Shown here one piece after another: positions 18,120 to 27,300 of a stretch of DNA of 64,000 nucleotides. How positions within the stretch are numbered: position 1 is the stretch's first letter; each line of letters opens with the position of its first letter. Under the pieces are notes generated by a model. It had not been told where the DNA came from and searched no databases. It saw nothing but the letters and a program-made list of their open reading frames with translations. Source of the stretch: Pseudanabaena sp. ABRG5-3 (GTDB taxonomy: Bacteria; Cyanobacteriota; Cyanobacteriia; Pseudanabaenales; Pseudanabaenaceae); the NCBI RefSeq assembly GCF_003967015.1, contig NZ_AP017562.1, forward strand, positions 88,085 through 152,084, in the 5' to 3' direction. Both the position numbers and the translations under genes were made by a program.

Positions 18120-19166
18120 CTAGGCTGACTCTACAAACCATTGGTTAATCATGATTGGCTCCTGATTGACTGTATGTTTGCCTGATGGAACTGTCTTTAC
18201 CCAATCAGGATATTGATAGTTTTTCTGATTCGTGGCTCTCAGCTCAGTTTCTGTGAGTTTGCGGAAAACAAGGATATCCGCAACCACTTCCGTGTTGGCA
18301 AACCTCTTAAAAGCTATATCTGGTAATCTAATAGCGGTCACTAGCTCTAACTTACTGGCTAGATATTTCCGAAAACTGGTATTGGCTGCATCAAGGGTGA
18401 AACAACTGGTAATCATGGCTATCAACCCATTTTCCCTCACTAAATCTGTACATTTGGCTAGAAAGTAATTATGGATGCTTAGGTTCAGGTGGGCGTAGCG
18501 CGGATCGTAGAGTTTGTAATTGCCAAAGGGAACATTGCCGATCGCTAGGTCAAAACTGTTGTCACTTAGGCTCACTGTCTCAAATCCCTGTGCGTAAATC
18601 AGGGCTTCTGGATATAGCAATCTCGCGATTTGGGCAAAGATTGGGTCTATTTCTATGCTGACCCATTGCGATCTCTCTCTCATCAGCGCGGGCTGACATC
18701 CCATAAAGGAGAGTGTGTTACACGCTGGCTCAACGATCGCTCCACCCGTAAAGCCGATCTTGCTAAGAAGATCCCACATGGCGCGGATGACTTCAAAGCT
18801 CGTTTGGTAAGCGGTTGCGGTTGCAGATTTTGCGGCTTGGATTTCAGTTTTGGTCAATAGTTGGCTCAGTTTTTCATGGCATCGATGCTGCCATGTATTT
18901 CCTTGATGATTAGTCTTTACCCAGATATCGGTGAGGGTTCCCCATCCTGATGCTTTGGCAAGAGAGACTTGTTGCTCTGCTGTTGCTGATGATATTGATT
19001 TACTTAGGGCGATCGCCTCGACGGTTGCTTCGGCTTTTACTCGCAGGGGGCTATCAAAATGCTGCTCAATTTCTGGCGTGATCTCAAATATTGGTTGGTA
19101 CATTTTTGGCTTTTTCACTAGTTTTTGTTCTTGCGAACAAGCGCTAGCCAAAAATACATTAGTCAT
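18120..19166 (-). CDS. DNA methylase-like protein, methylase half of a methylase-helicase
   Basis: This protein aligns by eye with the methylase region of COG4646 proteins: YQTSFEVIRAMWDLL, GGAIVEPACNTLSFMG, IGNVPFGNYKLYDPRYAHL, LSIHNYFLAK, and AFKRFANTEVVADIL. The usual AdoMet loop EPxxGTGNF reads EPACNTLSFMG here, losing the glycines. The catalytic motif is NVPF rather than NPPF, which is usual in this subgroup. The protein may therefore bind AdoMet poorly or be inactive. It is separated from the helicase gene by a terminator. ATG 19166 is used. A shorter start at 19103 is possible. Confidence 0.78.
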   Translation of the reverse strand: MTNVFLASACSQEQKLVKKPKMYQPIFEITPEIEQHFDSPLRVKAEATVEAIALSKSISSATAEQQVSLAKASGWGTLTDIWVKTNHQGNTWQHRCHEKLSQLLTKTEIQAAKSATATAYQTSFEVIRAMWDLLSKIGFTGGAIVEPACNTLSFMGCQPALMRERSQWVSIEIDPIFAQIARLLYPEALIYAQGFETVSLSDNSFDLAIGNVPFGNYKLYDPRYAHLNLSIHNYFLAKCTDLVRENGLIAMITSCFTLDAANTSFRKYLASKLELVTAIRLPDIAFKRFANTEVVADILVFRKLTETELRATNQKNYQYPDWVKTVPSGKHTVNQEPIMINQWFVESA

Positions 19167-19226
19167 AATTCATTGTTGTTCTCACAGATGGTAAGCTGAC
19201 CCCATAAGATCGTTACTAACCGCCAA

Positions 19227-20132
19227 GTGGATTTTATGACTAATTTGCCCAATTCGTTCCAAGAAGATATTCTCGCAAATCCTAATCATAAAAGTTGGGC
19301 AGAAGTAACTAAAGATTATGTTGGAAAAGGCATAGATTCCAAGCGAACTTGGTATAGTTCGGTGGCTGATGCTTATAATCGGGTGAGACCCCGATATGCT
19401 CTTGAACTTATTTCTCGCGTTATTGAACTAACACGATTGCCCCCCAAATCAAATATTCTTGAGATTGGTTGCGGACCTGCGATCGCTACAGTTTCTTTTG
19501 CTGAATTAGGATTCTCTTTGCTTAGTCTAGAGCCAAATTTAGAAGCATTCCAACTAGCTAGACAAAACTGTGCGGCATATCCGCAAGTGAAAATTGTTAA
19601 TACTTCCTTTGAAGAATGGGAAATTGCAAAGAATGAATTTGATGCAGTATTAGCAGCAACATCTTGGCATTGGATCGATCCTGCGATCTCTTACTTCAAG
19701 TCCTTTGAAGCTCTAAAGGCGGATGGATATTTGGTTTTGTTATGGAATACACCTCCTCAACTAGATTATACAACTTACCAAATTGTTGATAGAGTTTATC
19801 AGACCCTTGCCCCTTCTGTTCCTATCTATGCTAGATATGAAGATCAGCTTACACATCAAGATCATTTCCAGAAGTTTAGCCAAGATATTCTAAGCTCAGG
19901 ATATTTTGAAGATTTATCTTATGAATCTATGGTTAACGAAGTTCAATACAGCCTTGATGACTATCTCTTGCTATTGAGTACCTTATCGCCATATATTGCG
20001 CTGGAAGAGACTACTAGAAATAATCTATTTACAAAATTGAGAGAAGTGCTATATCGGATGCTTCATCAAGATGATCGTGATTACCTGACGCTCTATTACA
20101 TATCAGCTTTTCACGTTGCCCGAAAGGTATAA
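19227..20132 (+). CDS. Class I SAM-dependent methyltransferase
   Basis: A canonical motif I, NILEIGCGPAIATVSF, lies near residue 75, followed by the acidic LSLEPN at motif II, FDAVLAATSWHWI at motif IV near 137, and LKADGYLVLLW at motif V-VI. This is the Methyltransf_11/25 fold, normally acting on small molecules. The substrate cannot be told. It is the only plus-strand gene between the helicase and polymerase-like blocks, divergent from the methylase-like gene and converging on a shared terminator. That suggests an insertion of a chromosomal-type gene. Confidence 0.82.
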   Translation: MDFMTNLPNSFQEDILANPNHKSWAEVTKDYVGKGIDSKRTWYSSVADAYNRVRPRYALELISRVIELTRLPPKSNILEIGCGPAIATVSFAELGFSLLSLEPNLEAFQLARQNCAAYPQVKIVNTSFEEWEIAKNEFDAVLAATSWHWIDPAISYFKSFEALKADGYLVLLWNTPPQLDYTTYQIVDRVYQTLAPSVPIYARYEDQLTHQDHFQKFSQDILSSGYFEDLSYESMVNEVQYSLDDYLLLLSTLSPYIALEETTRNNLFTKLREVLYRMLHQDDRDYLTLYYISAFHVARKV

Positions 20133-20187
20133 TCCATCGCTCATGACGCATTACCTTGCTCTTCTGATTAGACGACTTTACGCAAAG

Positions 20188-20237
20188 ATAAAAGCAATAC
20201 ATCCTTAAGCTATAGCCTAAGGATGTATTGCTTTTAT
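20188..20237. terminator. Bidirectional terminator between convergent genes
   Basis: 20-bp perfect arms (20188-20207 and 20218-20237) enclose a 10-nt loop. It serves the plus-strand methyltransferase and the minus-strand polymerase-like gene, whose stop codon it overlaps. Confidence 0.8.
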
Positions 20238-22597
20238 GCAGCAACCAGTTCGCAAACTATGGTCTTTTGCTGTGTGGTCAGCGAAGCTGTGTATTCACCC
20301 ACCAATACTTTGGCAGAGTCTTTAGCGACTAGTCCTAGCAGGTATGGCTTTTTCCTGCTTTTACGGATGACTTCTATCTGATATCTGCCATCTTCTTGGC
20401 GTTGAGATACAACAATGGGAATACAGGCATGTTCTCCATTTCCTGTCCATTTGGTTGATGCGAGTTCTCCATACTGTGCGCCTACTACTTGCAAGCGCAT
20501 CAGTTGGTTGTCATGGAGGCGATCGCAGATCTCTGGTAGAAACATATTGAAGACTACGCTTGCGGTTCCATGATCGCCATTGTGACTGGCTTGCCACATA
20601 GCGGCGGCGCAGGTTTGAGCAGTTTTCTCGCTTTTCTCCCTTAGCTTCTCACCTAGTCCTTTTGCCCATTGCACTGCTGCTCTCAGGATTTTCTTGCGGG
20701 ATTCTTTCTCACTCGATAGTTTCATCGCTTCCCTAATCTTGCTGGTATATTCATCACGACGGGCGATCGCTCTTTTGTAGAGGGTTTCACTCGGCTTGAC
20801 AAATAGTTCGCGAAATTCGAGCAGGGTGCGCTCGTGCAAATCTACAGGTTGCCAGATTTCGTTTACAGATTGAATCAATAAAGAGATTGCATCGTTATAT
20901 TCTGCACTTGCTTCCATTGGTCTAGCTGGTCTTTTACATCTCTGCTTAGCATCGTAGTAACTGCCATAGACTCCTTGCTGTTTGCGATCAATTAGCCAGT
21001 CTAGTTTCGGTAAGCTTTTGCCCACTTCATCAAGAAAGGCTTGGTCGTGGCTAAGGTCAGACTTGAGCCGATCTACAGCAACTTGCACTTCTTGGGCTAG
21101 TCCTGCAATGTACTGATGGTTGCCTGTTGCCCATGCGGTGGCTAGGTAATAGGTAATCAGTCCAATTTGGTTTTCAGTGGATCTGAGGGCGACTTCTGCT
21201 AATGTGCCTTGCACTGGTACTTTGTCGGGTTTGTAAGTGGTGGGCTTGATGTGGTGCTGACGAATTTCTTTGGCGATTTCAGGTAGTTTCTTAACTGATT
21301 TCACGCAGAAGGTGTCTCCATCAAAGTCCATGCCGCAATAGTCACGGGCGATGTCTGGATTGACATACATCGTTCCCTGTTGGTTGAGACCTTTGATGTG
21401 CTTGTTTGTCCAAATCTGCAAGTCATTGCGATCGCGGATGGGATAGCGGAAGCCGACATATTCGCCTTCGGGCATTTCAGGGATGCACATTTCTAGTTCT
21501 CCTAGTTCGGGATAGGGCTGCGCCATGAAGCTAGAGAAGTTAATACCGCCACTGGTGGCTAGGGTTAACCACCTTCTTCTTACTAAGTCTTCAATCTTTC
21601 GTACTACATAGGGATGTTCTAGCAGTTGTCCGTGAATGTCGTGTTTGAGGATCTCCGCGAGGATTTTGCCGTCGGCTTCTTCTTCGCGTTCTTCTTCAGG
21701 TTCATCTGTTTTCACCCACTGTTCGGTTTGGATCAGTTGGCAGAGTTGTTGAATGTTTGATTGGGCGGCGACGAGGGTTTCGGCTTTGAGTTTAGTAGTT
21801 GGCAAGACATCTTGGGCGATCGCTTGTTGACTAAACCATTGCCAGACGGTGTAGGAGGTCTTGACTCTACGTTTTTGGGCAAAGTTAACGATTCCAAGTT
21901 TCAGATTGGCGAGTTTGTGGATACCTAGTTTGGGCTTGTGTCCTTTGAAACATGATAGAGGCAGGATTAAGTCAATTCCTGCGGGACAGTTTAGGCTGAG
22001 TTGTAAGGTTCCTTTGGCAACCCATTGATGGGCAATTCCTGCTCGAAACTGGAAAGGGGTGTTGGCTGGGATCACAAAGTCTTGGCTTTGGCGCAGTTGG
22101 TTTAGAAATTCATGGCTGATTTTGCCGTGACAGTCATCGGTGCGATGTTCTTTGTCTTGGACAATGAGGATGTTTACTCGTTCGATGCTATAGATTTTCA
22201 GGCATTCGGTCATGAGGATGGAGCCGTAGTTGATTTGTCCCATCGCACTGGGGAAATAGGTGGCAAAGGGGTTTAGTCCTTGGCTGAAGAAGAAGTCTCC
22301 ATGTTTTCTGGCTCCCGACGCTCCCGCTAGTTGGTATTTGCCTAGCCCTTTGGTTAAGGTGGCGATCGCTTGTTTCTTTAGGGGGGCTATGCTTTTGGCG
22401 GCGGTGCTGCGCTTGCTGGCGGATTTGCTGGTTTTGGTAATGGTTTCGGCTTTGGCTATCTTTTGCAAGTAGCTAGAAATGTTGCCGATGCTGAGGTTGA
22501 TGTCTGGATGCAGGGCTTCGAGGAGGGTGTCCCGAAATTGGATCTCGTTATCGACGATCTCTCCTGTGGCGAGGTTGGTCTTGGCGATCATTAGCAT
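20234..22597 (-). CDS. Two-barrel (RDR/YonO-like) RNA polymerase-like protein, smaller paralogue
   Basis: In this 787-residue protein, DFDGD lies at residues 424-428, preceded by MYVNPDIARDYCG. This is the metal-binding signature of the catalytic double-psi beta-barrel of RNA polymerases and eukaryotic-type RNA-dependent polymerases. Upstream, FQFRA (182-186), KGT (195-197) and SCFKG (215-219) match the layout of barrel 1 in that group (FQxR, KG, then S..K). Downstream, NQIGLITYYLATAW and VQVAVDRLKSD resemble the conserved G-I and AVD-K segments of that family. The N-terminal 80 residues are Lys/Ser-rich. It shares this order of motifs with the 1491-residue protein at 24323-28798. The start ATG 22597 follows GAGAACAAAAATAA. 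Template and product are unknown. Confidence 0.72.
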   Translation of the reverse strand: MLMIAKTNLATGEIVDNEIQFRDTLLEALHPDINLSIGNISSYLQKIAKAETITKTSKSASKRSTAAKSIAPLKKQAIATLTKGLGKYQLAGASGARKHGDFFFSQGLNPFATYFPSAMGQINYGSILMTECLKIYSIERVNILIVQDKEHRTDDCHGKISHEFLNQLRQSQDFVIPANTPFQFRAGIAHQWVAKGTLQLSLNCPAGIDLILPLSCFKGHKPKLGIHKLANLKLGIVNFAQKRRVKTSYTVWQWFSQQAIAQDVLPTTKLKAETLVAAQSNIQQLCQLIQTEQWVKTDEPEEEREEEADGKILAEILKHDIHGQLLEHPYVVRKIEDLVRRRWLTLATSGGINFSSFMAQPYPELGELEMCIPEMPEGEYVGFRYPIRDRNDLQIWTNKHIKGLNQQGTMYVNPDIARDYCGMDFDGDTFCVKSVKKLPEIAKEIRQHHIKPTTYKPDKVPVQGTLAEVALRSTENQIGLITYYLATAWATGNHQYIAGLAQEVQVAVDRLKSDLSHDQAFLDEVGKSLPKLDWLIDRKQQGVYGSYYDAKQRCKRPARPMEASAEYNDAISLLIQSVNEIWQPVDLHERTLLEFRELFVKPSETLYKRAIARRDEYTSKIREAMKLSSEKESRKKILRAAVQWAKGLGEKLREKSEKTAQTCAAAMWQASHNGDHGTASVVFNMFLPEICDRLHDNQLMRLQVVGAQYGELASTKWTGNGEHACIPIVVSQRQEDGRYQIEVIRKSRKKPYLLGLVAKDSAKVLVGEYTASLTTQQKTIVCELVAA

Positions 22598-22621
22598 TTA
22601 TTTTTGTTCTCAAAGTAATTT

Positions 22622-22655
22622 AGCGACTAGATCCAAATCGTTGGATCTAGTCGCT
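22622..22655 (-). terminator. Rho-independent terminator
   Basis: A perfect 15-bp stem (22622-22636 with 22641-22655) has an ATCG loop. It lies below the 146-aa gene. Confidence 0.8.
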
Positions 22656-22680
22656 TTTGATTTTCGTTTCTAGATGGGGA

Positions 22681-23121
22681 CTAGGCTGCTTTCTTGTTCA
22701 GGTCTTGGCGATAAACGACAAATCCATTATTTTGCAGTTCGTCAATTGTTGTGGGCTTTGATGGCAGAAAGTTGATCTTGCCTTCTTTGGTTGCCAGAAT
22801 CTTGCAGCCATAATGGTTTTGCAAACGTTGAATCACCTTCTCAATCGGCAGGTTGATGTTCGCCAAAGCCCATCCCTTCTTCGCTTGGTATAGCCACATC
22901 TTGTCTGTGCTAACTTGTGGTTTACGGGCTTTGGGTTTGCGGCTGGTTTCAACTACTGCATTGCTGGCTGCTACTGTCTTTTCCAGTTCCTTGACTGGGA
23001 TTTGCGCGTTGATATGGACAATCAAGGCTCTGGTGGTTACATGCAGTTCTGCTTGACTCAGCTTATCAATGATTTTATCGGCAAGTTCTTCAGGGGTATC
23101 GAATCTTAGTTGACGAGCCAT
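22681..23121 (-). CDS. Hypothetical protein, 146 aa
   Basis: This soluble basic protein has a helical N-terminus (FDTPEELADKIIDKLSQAEL), a Lys/Arg-rich linker near residue 62 (SRKPKARKPQVS), and a C-terminal alpha/beta section (IEKVIQRLQNHYGCKILAT). No family was recognised. It lies directly upstream of the smaller polymerase-like gene but is separated from it by a terminator. The basic linker would fit a nucleic-acid-binding accessory role, which is only an inference from context. Confidence 0.6.
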   Translation of the reverse strand: MARQLRFDTPEELADKIIDKLSQAELHVTTRALIVHINAQIPVKELEKTVAASNAVVETSRKPKARKPQVSTDKMWLYQAKKGWALANINLPIEKVIQRLQNHYGCKILATKEGKINFLPSKPTTIDELQNNGFVVYRQDLNKKAA

Positions 23122-23192
23122 GTTTTTAGTCTCCTGATTTTAATTTTTGGTTGACAATCGCTCACGGACTTTACGCGCTAGCGTTCTTCTTG

Positions 23193-23237
23193 CTTGTCAA
23201 TGTAGATTTCTTTTTGATAGATATCTACATTGACAAG
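23193..23237 (-). terminator. Rho-independent terminator
   Basis: A 15-bp perfect stem (23193-23207 with 23223-23237) with a 15-nt loop lies below the 149-aa membrane protein gene. Confidence 0.75.
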
Positions 23238-23251
23238 ATTGCTATTTGAAA

Positions 23252-23701
23252 CTAGGCGGTTAGGTAGAAGAGCAATTCTTTCTTCTTCAGTTTTCGCCAG
23301 TTAGGGATTCTGCGTTCTTTGGCTAGGGGTCTTAGTTCTTGAACAGTCATTTTCGTGAGTGGCTTGGTAGCGACTTCGGCAATGATTTCAGTCTTTACTT
23401 CCTTTACCGTAGCTTTCAGTTTTGGTGCTGCTTTTGCTGATGGCAAAGATACTGTTGCATCTGGAAGTAATGGGTTCGTAGCTGTTAGATGCCTGACTGT
23501 GACTTCAGGTGTTTCTATCTGAGAAGTTAGCAGTGATTGAGCCGTGGGTTCAGTCCCTAGAAATGAGAGTAGGGCATAGGTTAGTGCGGTCAATAATCCC
23601 AGTAATGCAATCAGACTCACGGTCACAAGTGCTTCGACTGCTATCTTGAAAATTGATGGTGGCTTCATAGTTTTTCCTAATAATTTGTTGATTTTCTTCA
23701 A
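23252..23701 (-). CDS. Membrane-anchored protein with C-terminal SAP/Rho_N-like domain
   Basis: A single hydrophobic span covers residues about 20-48 (IAVEALVTVSLIALLGLLTA), preceded by a basic N-terminus. A Ser/Thr/Ala-rich linker follows. The last 35 residues (MTVQELRPLAKERRIPNW then LKKKELLFYL) show the helix-turn-helix pattern of SAP or Rho N-terminal domains, which bind nucleic acid. The likely layout is an inner-membrane anchor holding a DNA- or RNA-binding tip. It lies between the two polymerase-like genes. The start ATG 23701 is used. A second Met 11 residues in is possible. Confidence 0.65.
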   Translation of the reverse strand: MKKINKLLGKTMKPPSIFKIAVEALVTVSLIALLGLLTALTYALLSFLGTEPTAQSLLTSQIETPEVTVRHLTATNPLLPDATVSLPSAKAAPKLKATVKEVKTEIIAEVATKPLTKMTVQELRPLAKERRIPNWRKLKKKELLFYLTA

Positions 23702-23774
23702 TACTTGTTTGGGAATCGGTAAGCGAGATCTCTGTCAATTCACTCGAATTTAAGCGAGATCGCTAGACTGATTT

Positions 23775-24227
23775 TTAGTTCAATTCTCTTGCTGCGTTTT
23801 TTTTAGAGAAGATCTGGGGATAGTCTTCGGACAGGTTTTCCAAATGACTTGTCGCTACTTCGCGGCAATGTTGCGGATCTGTGGTGTATTCGTTCATGGC
23901 GGCTTTGACGAAATACTCGGCATAGGTCAACATTTCCAAGATGCTCGGATCTACTTTTGAGATTTGGTCTGGATGTTGAGCGAGGTATTCTCCTAATTCC
24001 TGAACACTTTCTTGTACTGCATCTAGGAGTAAATCCTTGGTTTGGATTGTCCGCTTTGTGCCATCTCTGAAGGTCAGGAGTTTTGTGCCATTGCCAAAAT
24101 CTGTTACTTTGGCTTGCATCGATTTGGCAAGATCGATTTGCTGTTTTGTGGTCTTCAGACATCTGGCTCTCGAACGATATACCTGCACCTGTGTCTTGCC
24201 TGTCATCGCGCCTATTGCTATTTTCAC
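23775..24227 (-). CDS. Hypothetical protein, 150 aa
   Basis: The start is GTG at 24227, with AGGA 9-12 bases upstream. The N-terminal third is basic and beta-rich (TQVQVYRSRARCLK; FGNGTKLLTFRDGTKRTI). The remainder is acidic and helical. No known family was recognised. A longer frame on the same strand (to 24312) overlaps it but has poorer residue composition and was rejected. It lies 95 bases downstream of the large polymerase-like gene, so co-transcription is plausible. Confidence 0.6.
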   Translation of the reverse strand: MKIAIGAMTGKTQVQVYRSRARCLKTTKQQIDLAKSMQAKVTDFGNGTKLLTFRDGTKRTIQTKDLLLDAVQESVQELGEYLAQHPDQISKVDPSILEMLTYAEYFVKAAMNEYTTDPQHCREVATSHLENLSEDYPQIFSKKNAARELN

Positions 24228-24322
24228 GGTAGTTATTCCTACTACGTCTTTGGTCGCGGACTTTAAGCGTAAGCGCTCTTACTGTTTCTACATAAACAAT
24301 GAATCTGGGCATAATATCTGTG

Positions 24323-27300
24323 TTATCGGGACTCCTGATATTCCTTTTGACTCTCTGCGATTAACTGAAGAGCGCGATCGCAGTTTTTGGCATCTTTCAT
24401 GGTTACTTGGCTATGGGTGATCTCTAGTCCTTGCTGTACCAGAAGTGGCGAATACTGGAATTTACCTTGGTTCAAGACTTTGGCATCCAATGTCAATGTA
24501 TCGGTGTCCTGTTCCCATGTGGCTCGATATTTACCTTCGTTGCCCTTACGCTCAAATACAAGTTTGCCATCTTGTGATTCTACATAGTCGCTTTTGATTG
24601 CCAAGATTTCCCGCCATTGCGAGGCGACGTGCTGGCTTAATGTGTGATGATCCTTGTGCATTGCTTGCTGTGCTTTTTCGGTGATGCTTTCGCCTGCTAT
24701 CAGCTCTTGAATTCGGTCTATATATTTCTCACTCTTGCCCAAATATTCTGCTATTCGGCTCCATTCCATTAGTTGCTGAATATCGGCAACGATGGTGTTA
24801 TCAGCTTTGATAGGCTCTGTCGGAAATGGCATGATTTTTCCATTTACATAGTCTCCCAGTGGCTGAAAGTGCATTCCCCATGTGTTGCTATGTCCTTGAA
24901 ATGTGGTCAGTTCCTTGGCGCTATGCTTTTCCATCTGCGACCATTGCTGTTGATAGGCTGCATCATTCAGCATTTCTGGGGTGATTTTGTACTGTTTGCC
25001 TACTTTGAAGGCAACTTTCTGCTCTCCTGCGATCGCGATCGCTATGTCGCCTTCTTTAAATCCATAGGCGGCATAGGGTTCATATCTCCGCGTCGTGTGA
25101 CATCTGCCATGTCCACGCATGGCTTCAATACAGGTGTTGACTGGCAAGGGATTGACTTCTCCATGCATCTTGAGGGGATAAACCATCTTGACGGGTTTTC
25201 CTGTGATTTTTACTGGCTGTTCTGAATCAAAATGACTACGCACTGATTCCCTCAGTTGTGATTCTATCTTTTCGAGGGGATTTGCATGAGTGCTGCTTTT
25301 CTGCATCTCCATGAGGCTTTCAGATTGAGTATTAGTTTCAGTCTGGACTGTAGTAGTGGGTGTAGTAAGTGCTTCTCGATCTCGCTCTGGATCGTAGTTT
25401 ACTCCCATCGCGGCGAGATTCTTCCAAGACAATTCAATTAAACTTGCTTTGATTGCCTGACCTTCGTAGAGATAGGTAATCCCATTAATCCTTCCTCCTG
25501 TCTGCACTTGCGCTTTTAGTCCCACGTTCTCATCGGCAAGTTTTGCCACAAATTCGGTCACCGTCGGTTGGTTTGCCGAGGCTTTGGTGATCGCCTCTTT
25601 TAATTGCGGCGCAATGACATCGAGGTTGACGGCTTCTTTGACTCGCTCTGATGATAGTCCGTGCCATATTTCAGGTAGTTTGAGTGTATTTTTATCGATC
25701 TCTAAGTCTGCGTCTTTCTTGCTGGCTGAAACGTGGATATTTGCGGTGAACTGACTGCCAATGGGCATATAGGCTGCGTCATTGTGGACAACACCCATAT
25801 TTTTCCATTGGTCGCCTATCTGGACTTGAATTACTCTCTTGTCATAGATGGGACTGTGGGGATTAGCTTCGATTGCCATTCGGCAACTTAGAGATTCATG
25901 GGGTTGCCATTGTCGATCTTTGAGTTCGTTAGTTTCATACTGCAAGCCAATTACTTTGATTTTTTCTAACTGTAATTCTTGGAGTCGGTTGGCTACGACT
26001 TGGGTAAACATTTTGCCAGCGATCGCGCGGTTGTTGTTATGCCAGAGAGCTGTGGTGCGGCGCTCGCGTTCGGCTTCTGGAATTGCATCGCGTTGGGTTT
26101 CTAGATATTTCTCGGCGGCGGCAAATTTGTCATCAACGTCATTTTTGGAAATTCCTAGTTTAAATTCTAGTTTTAGGTTGCCGAAGATTTTGTCCTTTTC
26201 AATGGCTTTGTCATAGGCAGCAACAGTAGCTGGGGAGATTAAGCCTACGTCAATTTTGCTTTGGTCAATTAGAGCGACGGCTTTGTAGGAATACTGTTTT
26301 TCGGTCTTCCAGTCCTTATTCTTTGCTATCTGGATATCGACGGTTTCTCCTTTCCTTGCCATCTCCCAGATTGGGGACTCGCCATCGGGGTCGGTGCTAA
26401 TCACACTGACGATTTCGATTTTGTTGCCTTTGCTAGAAGTAGCAGTAAGGGCTATGCCTTCTTCATGTTCTAGACGACTACGACTGGCGGCGGCTTCGGA
26501 GATGAGCTTGTTGTATTGCGTAGCGATGCTCTTTGCCCATTCGCTATCTGCGGATGTATGGCTGTCTTTGGGGAAGATATGGTCAAAGCGATTGTAGTTG
26601 CGATCGCCGATCAGACTATATTCCTTATAAATCTGGTTGGCTTGCTCCACCATCCAGCCTACAGGGTCTTGGGTATTGGTTTTGATGCCTTCTGTACCGA
26701 TGTAGGCATAGCTATTGTCTTTGTCTTTAATCCATTCGACTTGTTTGTATTTAGCGACTTTCTGACAAAATTGAAATTCATCTTCATTAACTTTTCTGGC
26801 ACTTTTGGGCGTATCGACAGCACGTTGTAAGTTCACGGCGGCTATGCTTTCTAAATTCCACAGCAATCTCTCGGTTTTGGCTAAACCTTGGGTTACAGTA
26901 TTTGCTTTTTCTTGTTCAGGTAGTTTTGGGATGGTACTAGCGATTTGGCTAATTTCGACAATCTGGTTGCGCCACGATTCATTGAGAATACGAAATGGTT
27001 TCTTATCCTCTTTGTCTTCTGCAAGTAGCTTTTGGAAATGTTTACCAATGTCCTGCAAGTATTCGCTTCTTTCAGATTCTGGGATATATTGGGTTTCCCA
27101 TCGCAATGCTTCTAGCCTCATGCCTAGATTCGCAACTCGTCCTGTGGGATTATCGGCAGCATTCACGGCTGCACTAGCTAGGGTTGCAAATCCATTGGCA
27201 ATATCGCGGGGAATCTTCTTTTCTTTTTCGACTTGAATTGGTTTGTTCTCTGGCAGATTCTTGTCGATAATTTCTTGGATTAGGGTTGGATACTGCTCAA

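Noticed and set aside
23803..24312. Longer minus-strand frame of 169 codons overlapping the 150-aa gene
   Set aside because: It is Arg/Ser/His-rich, out of frame with the better-composed protein, and lacks a good ribosome site.
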